Positions 1-5,309 of a DNA stretch of 5,309 bases are shown here, one piece after another. The notes under the pieces are model-generated. The model had not been told where the DNA came from, did no database searches, and saw only the letters and a program-made list of their open reading frames with translations. Every line of letters begins with the position of its first letter. Position 1 is the stretch's first letter. The stretch is from a bacterium. Its GTDB lineage: Bacteria; Gemmatimonadota; Gemmatimonadetes; Gemmatimonadales; Gemmatimonadaceae. Position numbers and translations under genes: made by a program. The stretch spans positions 1-5,309 of the forward strand of contig JAJZRK010000219.1 in assembly GCA_021802745.1 (NCBI GenBank). Reading direction: 5' to 3'.

Positions 1-126
1 TATTTTGGCTCCCACTACATTACACAGCGCGACTGGTGGCTCTACGGGCTGATACTCTCCGTCCTGGCGATTGTTGTTTTCGCGACGGTGGGTCTTGCCT
101 GGTGGAAGGTGCTGGGGTGGTGGTAG
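1..126 (+). CDS. C-terminal tail of a DASS/SLC13-type divalent anion:Na+ symporter (partial)
   Basis: Frame 1 is open from the first base to a TAG at 124-126 and encodes 41 residues; the start lies outside the window. The peptide contains YITQRDWW, then a hydrophobic segment at about residues 14-35 (LYGLILSVLAIVVFATVGLAW), and ends in WWKVLGWW. A DWW motif, a last membrane helix and a terminal WWK-x-LG-x-W are what I recall at the end of bacterial divalent anion:sodium symporters (DASS/SLC13, CitT/SodiT1-like), inner-membrane carriers of di- and tricarboxylates or sulfate. The substrate cannot be told from this fragment. The gene converges on galM with 27 nt between stop codons, so it is a separate transcription unit. 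The alternative is another polytopic transporter with a similar Trp-rich tail; the membrane-protein reading itself is firm. Confidence 0.8.
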   Translation, partial: YFGSHYITQRDWWLYGLILSVLAIVVFATVGLAWWKVLGWW

Positions 127-153
127 GCGGAGCTCCGGTGCTCTCAGCTTCCC
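127..153. other. Convergent intergenic gap without a clear terminator
   Basis: Only 27 nt separate the symporter stop (plus strand) from the galM stop (minus strand). It holds a perfect 10-bp palindrome, CGGAGCTCCG at 128-137, and a weak alternative 4-bp stem (GAGC at 130-133 with GCTC at 140-143). Neither is followed by a T run on either strand, so no intrinsic terminator can be called. Rho-dependent termination or overlapping 3' ends is an inference. Confidence 0.6.
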
Positions 154-1281
154 TTACTCCACCCCAAACTTCCACACCGTCCGCGACCGGTACGTCTCTC
201 CCGGCCTGAGGATCGTGTTCGGGAACTGCGGCTGGTTTGGCGAGTCGGGAAAGTGGTGCGCTTCGAGACAGAGCCCCGTCCGGCGCTGGTAGACCACGCC
301 ACCTTTTCCCGTCAGCGTGCCGTCGAGGAAGTTCCCCGTGTAGAACTGCACGCCCGGCTCTGTCGTGCGCACTTCGAGCACGCGTCCACTGGCCGGGTCT
401 TTCAGCACTGCCGCGAGCACGAGCCCCGTATCGGCGCGCGTGAGCACGAACGTGTGGTCGTATCCCTTGCCAAACGCGATTTGCTGGTCCGCGGCGTCAA
501 TGCGCTCGCCGACGGCATGGGGCGTCGTGAAGTCGAACGGCGTGCCCTTCACCGGCATCAGTTGACCGGTCGGGATTAGCGTCGAATCGACCGGCACAAT
601 CCGATCGGCGTTGACCTGGAGGATATGCCCCAGCACGTCGCCGCGCCCGGCCAAGTTGAAGTACGAATGCTGTGTCAGGTTCACCGGCGTGGGCTTGTCG
701 GTGGTGGCCTCGTATGAGATGCGCACTTCATTTGAATCGGTGAGCGTGTACGTCACCGTCGCATCGAGCGTGCCCGGGTATCCCTCTTCGCCATCCTTGC
801 TCACGTAGTGAAAGCGCACGCCCGTCCCGTCAGGGCTCGGCAGCGACTCGGCCTGCCAGACCACCTTGTCGAACCCCTTGAGTCCGCCGTGCAGGGCGTT
901 GGGGCCATTGTTGATGGCCAGCGAGTATGTCGTGCCATCGAGAGTGAACGCCCCCTTGGCGATGCGATTGGCATAACGCCCGACGACCGCGCCGAAGTAC
1001 GGCGACGATCTCACGTACCCGGCGAGCGAATCGTAGCCGAGCACCACATCGCCCAGTTTTCCCGTCCTGTCCGGGACTTTCAGCGAGACGATGATCGCGC
1101 CATAGGTCATCGCGCGCAGCTCCACGCCGTGCGCATTGGTCAGCGTGATGAGTTCAACGCCCTGTCCGTCCGGCGCCGTGCCGAAAGGTGTTCGCGTCAT
1201 GCTTGCTCCGATCGTTGCCACATCCGCACCGCATCCCGTCGTGAACACACCGGCCAGCACCAATGTCACGAAGCGTCTCAT
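154..1281 (-). CDS. galM: Aldose 1-epimerase (galactose mutarotase) with export signal
   Basis: The 375-residue product interconverts alpha and beta anomers of free aldoses such as galactose and glucose; characterised members also bind L-arabinose. Family motifs appear in order: GRYANRI (101-107), NGPNALHGG (125-133), NLTQHSYFNLAG (201-212), GKGYDHTF (271-278), TTEPGVQFYTGN (306-317) and LCLEAHHFPDSPN (337-349). By correspondence with Lactococcus GalM, the likely catalytic and binding residues are R106, H131, H205, D275 and general base E340, and all are present. The ATG at 1281 was chosen over an upstream in-frame start because a purine-rich Shine-Dalgarno (GGGGAG) lies 3 nt before it and it begins a signal peptide: MRRF, a hydrophobic stretch, then VFTTGC with Cys17. 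That fits a lipoprotein lipobox, though Thr at -3 is less usual than Leu; cleavage by signal peptidase I is the alternative. The protein should act outside the cytoplasm. It is the last gene of the operon, 28 nt after the GH2 stop. The core fold is full length and intact. Confidence 0.95.
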   Translation of the reverse strand: MRRFVTLVLAGVFTTGCGADVATIGASMTRTPFGTAPDGQGVELITLTNAHGVELRAMTYGAIIVSLKVPDRTGKLGDVVLGYDSLAGYVRSSPYFGAVVGRYANRIAKGAFTLDGTTYSLAINNGPNALHGGLKGFDKVVWQAESLPSPDGTGVRFHYVSKDGEEGYPGTLDATVTYTLTDSNEVRISYEATTDKPTPVNLTQHSYFNLAGRGDVLGHILQVNADRIVPVDSTLIPTGQLMPVKGTPFDFTTPHAVGERIDAADQQIAFGKGYDHTFVLTRADTGLVLAAVLKDPASGRVLEVRTTEPGVQFYTGNFLDGTLTGKGGVVYQRRTGLCLEAHHFPDSPNQPQFPNTILRPGETYRSRTVWKFGVE

Positions 1282-1284
1282 TCT

Positions 1285-1290
1285 CTCCCC
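1285..1290 (-). promoter_or_regulatory. Ribosome binding site of galM
   Basis: On the minus strand the bases before the ATG at 1281 read GGAGACAGGGGAGAGA. GGGGAG sits 3 nt from the ATG, and the overlapping AGGGG register sits 5 nt away. A second GGAG at 1294-1297 is too far (12 nt) to be the main site. This supports the ATG at 1281 over the longer reading frame, which would start inside the preceding gene. Confidence 0.65.
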
Positions 1291-1314
1291 TGTCTCCGGT
1301 CCCTGCCCCCTACT
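1288..1314 (-). repeat. Degenerate heptamer tract at the GH2-galM junction
   Basis: On the plus strand, CCCTGTC (1288-1294) and a diverged 6-nt unit are followed by adjacent heptamers CCCTGCC (1301-1307) and CCCTACT (1308-1314). The tract spans the GH2 stop codon and the 28-nt gap before galM, so in the transcript it is G-rich. It resembles the heptamer pair before the GH2 gene. With only a few imperfect units, chance or G-rich leader composition remains possible. Confidence 0.4.
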
Positions 1315-4114
1315 TGAGCACAAATACTACCGTCGGATCCACCGGGTATCGACCAAACTGCCGTCCATAGATGGCAAGTCCGCCCGGCAGCGCGTCGGAC
1401 ACTTCGAGCCGCACCGTCACGAAACCCGACCGTTCGCCATCAGCGATCATCCCCGGTGTCAGTGGCACACGCAGTAACTCGCCGTACGATCCTGCTTCAC
1501 GCAGAAGTCCGTCATACAACTGCGCATGCCAACTCAGGATGCCGCGCGAGTCAGCCGGGTCGTCGCTCAACCCGTACTGGCCCGCGAGCACACCGTTGAT
1601 GCGGACACCCATCGCACTCGGGTATTTGTACGTGCTGCTCGTCATCGGATAGCTGTTCTTGTTCGCACTGCGGTCATGATAGCCACCGCCTCGCATATAG
1701 TCGCCCTGCGAGCGCGTCGTGTCGCGATCCTTTCCGTTCAGGCGTTTGGCCGACGCCTCCACCAGAAACGTCGCGTTCGCCACCTGGCTTGCCGAAAGAT
1801 CCTTCGGCCACGGGAGCCGGTACTCCACGAATCCGCTTCCCGCGCCGTCGTATTTCCTGTCCAGCACGGTCCATTGCTTGAGCGACCATCGCCCATCCGC
1901 TGTTGACGTGGCGGCAACGCTGACCGTTCGAACGGCGCGCCCGTCCGCCGTCCGACCACTGGCCGGCGTTGCCCCCGATACGACGAACGCGCTGAAATTC
2001 CTCGCCAGCACGTTGCCGGCGCCGTCTTCCACCCGCACGGCCAGCACGCTCAAGCTCGGTTCTTCCGGCACCGTAATCGTCAGCGGGGTGAGCGGCGCCG
2101 ACATCCACGGCCGATACGGAATGCGCATCGCGTAGGTGCCATAAGTCTTCCGCTCACCAATCGCGTTCCAGCCACCCAATTCGGCTCTGACAGTCAGCGA
2201 ATCGCCGGGCGCCTGGCTCCCGCTGAGGAACGATGCGTACAGCGGCACCGTCACGTGCGCTCCGGCGGCAACATCGTGGCTCAGCAGCGAGTCGCCCACC
2301 GCGATGTAGAACGGCGCGTGTAGGTCGCGCAGCGTCATCCCCGGCACGATATCGCCAAGCCCCGTCTCCTTCCACGTGCGGTCGAAGCGCCAGTAGCCGT
2401 TCCACTCATTGATCACGTCGTGGTGCTCGGTGTACAGCCACCCGCTCACTTTCGGATGCCGGCGAAACGCATCGATCGCGCGACGATAGTCCCAGCTCCA
2501 ATCGACGTCGCCCGTGCTGCCGTTGTACCCCCACACGTTCCCGAACTCGGAGTTCAGCATCGGCTGATTGCCTTGCTGGTACCCGGGCATGAAGTGGAAC
2601 GGCGACCCGGCGAAGGTGCTGTCGCTCAATCGCTGCACGTGCGACTGCCAGCGCCAACCCGGGAGGTAATCGTGCCAGCTGTTCAGGTCCGTCTCCGTGT
2701 GCCCCATCCCGCAGCAGATGGAGTTGTCCTCCACCAGTCGCGTCGGATCGAGTGACTTCGCCAGCCGGTAGACGTTCGCCACCTTGCGCTGCGTCTCGGG
2801 AAGGTACGGGTTGCGGTCCCCGACTTTCGTGTGCAATCCCCACGTCTCATTGAACATCACGTACGAAAAGACCGCCGGGTGATTGTAGTCGCGGTCAATC
2901 ATCGCGCGCAGCGCGTACTCGTGCTCGGCAAACGCCGCCGAGTCCGGCGGTCCCCACCAGTTCGGCACGTCGGCCATGATCAGCACACCCAGCCGGTCGG
3001 CCCAATACAGCTTGCGCGGCGCCTCGATCTTGATGTGTTCGCGCAGTCCATTGAGGCCGATCTGCCGCGCCAGCAGGATCTCGTTCTTCAGCGCGCTGTC
3101 CGTCGGGAACGTGTAGAAACCGTCCGGGTGATACGCCTGGTCGAGCGCGAGTTGCAGGTAGACCGGTTCGCCGTTCAGCGCGACGTAGGGAATGCTCGTG
3201 CCGGGGAGCGTTTTCACGCCGATGGTGCGCATCCCGAAGTACGTCTTCACGCGATCGTTCACGAGGCCGGTACCGGTCACCGTGACGGTGCACTCGTGCA
3301 GGAATGGGTCGTCAAGCGTCCACGCTCGCGCGCCCGGCATGGCGACATCGAGCCGCGCCATGCGCGCACCCTTCGCAATGCGCATCGTCGCCGCGGGCTG
3401 GCCGTCGCGGTTGGTGAACGCGAGTGACGCAACCAGCTCGCTCGGCGCCGGATCGCGCAGTCGCAGCTCGACCCTCACACCGTCCAGCGTTGCCCGTGGC
3501 GTGAAGTGCACCGATTCAATCGGGTCGCTGCCGCGCGCCTCGAGATACACCGTCTGCCACATCCCGCGCGCCTTGCCGTATCCCTGCTTGCCTTCAAGCT
3601 TGAATCTGTGATTCGTGTCGTCCACGCGCACCACGAGTCGTAGCGCGGCGCCGGAGCGCACCAAGGATGTGAGCTCGAACGAGAACGGCGTGTACCCGCC
3701 CTGATGTTCGCCGAGTTTCACGCCGTCCAGCCAGGCGGTCGTCTTCCAGTCGCTCGCACCGAAGACCAGGAACACCCGCTTTCCGCGCCAGTTTTGCGGC
3801 ACGTCGACGGGACGCGCGTACCAGCCGATGTCCGCGCTGTCTGGCACGCCGCTCAGCTTCGATCCCCACGAGAAGGGCACCACGATCTCGCGATCGCCCG
3901 GCAGCCCGGCCTGCGGCCACCCCTCCTGCACACCGGCGTCGGCCTGGTCGAAGGCAAAGCGCCAACGGCCGTTCAGGTTCACCCACTCCGCGCGCTCGAA
4001 ATCCGGGCGAGGATGCTCGGGGAGCGGCATCGCTTCCGCGGGTGATCCCTGCGCCCCACTCACCGAACTGAAGAAGAGCAGGAGAACTGCCGCCGTCTTC
4101 CACCGCGTCTGCAC
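1310..4114 (-). CDS. Secreted glycoside hydrolase family 2 protein, substrate unknown
   Basis: From the chosen GTG start this is 934 residues, a retaining glycosidase of the beta-galactosidase/beta-glucuronidase superfamily. Residues 1-22 are a Sec signal peptide (QTRWK, hydrophobic AAVLLLFF, likely cleavage after SGA). Residues about 40-195 are the jelly-roll sugar-binding domain, with WVNLNGRWRF, VPFSW, GWYARPV, AWLDGVKLGEHQGGYTPF and GMWQTVYLE. An Ig-like domain covers 196-297 and the TIM barrel about 300-595. The acid/base is predicted as E423 in FNETWG and the nucleophile as E523 in NSEFGNVWGY, 100 residues apart. A further Ig-like region (about 596-712) and a roughly 210-residue C-terminal beta-rich module follow. 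The barrel entry (LDQAYHPDGFYTFP; GLNGLREHIKIEAPRKLYWAD) lacks the classic RxxHYP motif of LacZ-like enzymes, so specificity should not be copied from them. The gene lies between a GH127-type gene and galM on the same strand, so it probably acts on the same glycan in the periplasm or outside the cell. GH2 membership is firm; substrate is not. Confidence 0.93.
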   Translation of the reverse strand: MQTRWKTAAVLLLFFSSVSGAQGSPAEAMPLPEHPRPDFERAEWVNLNGRWRFAFDQADAGVQEGWPQAGLPGDREIVVPFSWGSKLSGVPDSADIGWYARPVDVPQNWRGKRVFLVFGASDWKTTAWLDGVKLGEHQGGYTPFSFELTSLVRSGAALRLVVRVDDTNHRFKLEGKQGYGKARGMWQTVYLEARGSDPIESVHFTPRATLDGVRVELRLRDPAPSELVASLAFTNRDGQPAATMRIAKGARMARLDVAMPGARAWTLDDPFLHECTVTVTGTGLVNDRVKTYFGMRTIGVKTLPGTSIPYVALNGEPVYLQLALDQAYHPDGFYTFPTDSALKNEILLARQIGLNGLREHIKIEAPRKLYWADRLGVLIMADVPNWWGPPDSAAFAEHEYALRAMIDRDYNHPAVFSYVMFNETWGLHTKVGDRNPYLPETQRKVANVYRLAKSLDPTRLVEDNSICCGMGHTETDLNSWHDYLPGWRWQSHVQRLSDSTFAGSPFHFMPGYQQGNQPMLNSEFGNVWGYNGSTGDVDWSWDYRRAIDAFRRHPKVSGWLYTEHHDVINEWNGYWRFDRTWKETGLGDIVPGMTLRDLHAPFYIAVGDSLLSHDVAAGAHVTVPLYASFLSGSQAPGDSLTVRAELGGWNAIGERKTYGTYAMRIPYRPWMSAPLTPLTITVPEEPSLSVLAVRVEDGAGNVLARNFSAFVVSGATPASGRTADGRAVRTVSVAATSTADGRWSLKQWTVLDRKYDGAGSGFVEYRLPWPKDLSASQVANATFLVEASAKRLNGKDRDTTRSQGDYMRGGGYHDRSANKNSYPMTSSTYKYPSAMGVRINGVLAGQYGLSDDPADSRGILSWHAQLYDGLLREAGSYGELLRVPLTPGMIADGERSGFVTVRLEVSDALPGGLAIYGRQFGRYPVDPTVVFVLK

Positions 4115-4120
4115 CAGGCA

Positions 4121-4126
4121 CCCTCC
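4121..4126 (-). promoter_or_regulatory. Strong Shine-Dalgarno deciding a GTG start for the GH2 gene
   Basis: On the minus strand GGAGGG is followed by 6 nt and then GTG at 4114-4112, in the GH2 frame. Starting there gives a compact, ordinary signal peptide. The competing ATG at 4159, which overlaps the upstream stop as ATGA, has only a weak GGAG about 11 nt away and would add 15 atypical residues before the signal peptide. I therefore prefer the GTG. Confidence 0.7.
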
Positions 4127-4132
4127 GTTGTT

Positions 4133-4146
4133 CCCTGCACCCTGCA
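4133..4146 (-). repeat. Tandem heptamer CCCTGCA x2 in the GH127-GH2 gap
   Basis: Two perfect adjacent copies of CCCTGCA (plus strand) lie at 4133-4139 and 4140-4146, reading as TGCAGGG repeats in the transcript. A related CTGCACC occurs again at 4109-4115 over the GTG start. They sit in the 41-nt gap between the upstream stop and the GTG start, just upstream of the Shine-Dalgarno. The repeat is plain in the sequence; any function is unknown. Confidence 0.55.
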
Positions 4147-4155
4147 CCTTGAAGC

Positions 4156-5309
4156 TCATACGCGGGGAAACTCCGTGATTCGAATGTTCGTGCAACCGTA
4201 CGGTATCAATTCCACGGTTTCGATGGGTTCTCTCGAGACGACCTTCGACGCGTCGGCCCAGGCCGCATCGGACGAACTAATCTCGCCCGCCCAGTCGCGC
4301 ACGATCCCCCAACTGGGCACGCGTCGCGTCTGCACTTTCGCCACCACTCCCGCGCCACTCGGTGAGAACGGTTGGTCGCCGACGGGTCGTTCCTCGAACG
4401 TCAATCCGTGCGCCTGGTCCTTTGTCATCACGATGCCGTAGTTCCACGGTGATGTCGGTCGCACTTCGTAGTCCGCATGCGGCAGCTCGCGATGCGGCTT
4501 GTCCGCATTCACCCGCTTCCACTCTTCGGCGATCCGCAGCGAGAAGACCAGTGGCCCCCGTTCGATGGCCACATTGTCGTTGTAGCGCGTTGTGACCCTG
4601 GCTTTCATCGGGAACCGCAGCGTCACCGAGGTGCTCCCGCGCCATTCGCGGTTCACGCGGTGCCACGTGCCCGCTCGCGCGGGCACCGTCGCGCCATCTC
4701 CGATCTTCACGGTGGCGCCCTCGCTCCACGCCGGGATGCGCAGCAGCACCGGAAATCGCGTCGGCCGCTCCGTCCGCACCGTGATGTCAACTGTCTCGCG
4801 AAACGGATACGCCGAATCGCACTCAATCTCCACCGTCTGCCCTCCACCGTCGACCGCCAATTGGCTCGGCGCATAGGAGATCGCGGCGAACCCGCCGTCC
4901 GCGGTGCGCATCCATTGCGACGCCGCAAACTTCGGCCACCCCTGATGCATGTTGCTCGTGCAGCACCCGTAGTTCGGTTCGAGGCCGAACAGGTTCGCCT
5001 CGCCGCCGTTCGAACTCCACCCGTGGTTCGGGTTGATGGTGCACTGCACCTGATTCACCTGCTGATCGTATTGGTGCGCCCACATGTCAGGCGAGAGCGT
5101 GGCCGGCAACGCATTGAACGCCACGCGTTCCAGCCGGTCAGCAAAATACGCGTCGCCAAATACCGCGACGAGAGTCTCGAGCGAGTACATGAACTCGACG
5201 ACCGAACAGAGTTCCGTCCCCTGCAGCGGGTTCTTGCCGCTGAGCGTCTCGTCGCCGGTGAACATGCCGTTCACCTGTCCGTGGTAGCGGTCAAGGAACT
5301 CAATCATCT
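4156..5309 (-). CDS. GH127/DUF1680-type glycosidase, probable beta-L-arabinofuranosidase (C-terminal part)
   Basis: The frame is open to the right edge, so the N-terminus is missing; the 383 residues from the Met at 5307 are internal plus C-terminal, out of roughly 600-650 usual for the family. GH127 enzymes are retaining, Zn-dependent hydrolases that use a cysteine nucleophile, usually on beta-L-arabinofuranosides. Numbering from that Met, the visible fragment has FTGDETLSG (E20, likely acid/base), GTELCSVVEFMYSLE (E32 and C34, predicted Zn ligands) and PNYGCCTSNMHQGWPKF (C115 as predicted nucleophile and Zn ligand, C116 as Zn ligand). Spacing resembles Glu322, Glu338, Cys340, Cys417 and Cys418 of Bifidobacterium HypBA1. 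These lie at the end of the alpha/alpha barrel; beta-sandwich sequence follows, with FPVLLRIPAW (185-194) and NVAIERGPLVFSL (245-257). It is the first visible gene of the operon and ends in TGA at 4158-4156. GH127/DUF1680-type assignment is strong; the substrate is inferred. Whether the protein is secreted cannot be seen. Confidence 0.9.
   Translation of the reverse strand, partial: MIEFLDRYHGQVNGMFTGDETLSGKNPLQGTELCSVVEFMYSLETLVAVFGDAYFADRLERVAFNALPATLSPDMWAHQYDQQVNQVQCTINPNHGWSSNGGEANLFGLEPNYGCCTSNMHQGWPKFAASQWMRTADGGFAAISYAPSQLAVDGGGQTVEIECDSAYPFRETVDITVRTERPTRFPVLLRIPAWSEGATVKIGDGATVPARAGTWHRVNREWRGSTSVTLRFPMKARVTTRYNDNVAIERGPLVFSLRIAEEWKRVNADKPHRELPHADYEVRPTSPWNYGIVMTKDQAHGLTFEERPVGDQPFSPSGAGVVAKVQTRRVPSWGIVRDWAGEISSSDAAWADASKVVSREPIETVELIPYGCTNIRITEFPRV

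Noticed and set aside
128..137. CGGAGCTCCG palindrome as an intrinsic terminator
   Set aside because: It has no loop and no following T run on either strand.
71..292. Plus-strand frame beginning inside the symporter tail
   Set aside because: It is out of frame with the symporter tail, runs antisense into galM, and its peptide shows no domain.
808..1317. 169-codon plus-strand open frame opposite galM
   Set aside because: It is rich in Arg, Ala and His with no recognisable motif, and it is antisense to a gene with complete GalM motifs. Such frames are expected in GC-rich DNA.
1282..1323. Upstream extension of galM to 1323
   Set aside because: It would overlap the end of the GH2 gene and add 14 residues before a clear signal peptide; the ATG at 1281 has the ribosome binding site.
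3267..3289. CCGGTACCGG palindrome followed by the inverted repeat ACCGGTCAC/GTGACGGT
   Set aside because: It lies inside the GH2 coding sequence at a Val-Thr-Gly-Thr repeat of residues, so codon content explains it. There is no sign of an operator or terminator.
2831..3427. 198-codon plus-strand open frame opposite the GH2 gene
   Set aside because: Composition is Arg/Val/His-rich and low in structure, with no ribosome binding site or domain. The opposite strand encodes the GH2 barrel.
4160..4195. Upstream extension of the GH2 gene to a TTG at 4195
   Set aside because: It lies inside the GH127-type coding sequence, has no good ribosome binding site and would place the signal peptide 27 residues from the N-terminus.

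Overview
This is a GC-rich window with tightly packed genes. Three genes on the minus strand read from right to left: the C-terminal part of a GH127/DUF1680-type glycosidase (cut by the right edge), a complete secreted glycoside hydrolase family 2 (GH2) protein, and a complete galactose mutarotase (GalM) with an export signal. At the far left, 41 codons of the C-terminus of a plus-strand DASS-type (SLC13) anion symporter converge on galM. The codon usage, Sec and lipoprotein signals and saccharolytic gene content fit a Gram-negative, plant-glycan-using soil or freshwater bacterium. Gemmatimonadota is my best guess, and Acidobacteriota or another GC-rich phylum is possible. No rRNA or other phylogenetic marker is present, so this rests on impression only.

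Layout: 1-126 (+), symporter tail; 127-153, short convergent gap with no clear terminator; 154-1281 (-), galM; 1282-1309, 28-nt gap holding the galM ribosome binding site; 1310-4114 (-), GH2 gene; 4115-4155, 41-nt gap with a tandem heptamer and a strong Shine-Dalgarno; 4156-5309 (-), GH127-type gene, 5' end outside the window. There is no stretch over 300 bases without a gene, and I see no RNA gene, mobile element or CRISPR array.

How the genes fit together: the minus-strand genes are almost certainly one transcript whose promoter lies beyond the right edge. The two hydrolases would release sugars from a glycan, and the mutarotase would equilibrate the anomers of the released sugar. GH127 members act mainly on beta-L-arabinofuranosides, so an arabinose-containing plant polymer (arabinan side chains, hydroxyproline-rich glycoproteins or a pectic side chain) is the most natural guess. 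The GH127 active-site signature and the GH2 barrel motifs both appear to differ from the best-characterised members as I recall them, so the true substrate is open. I see a coherent, partly uncharacterised glycan-degradation operon, not an obviously new kind of biological system.
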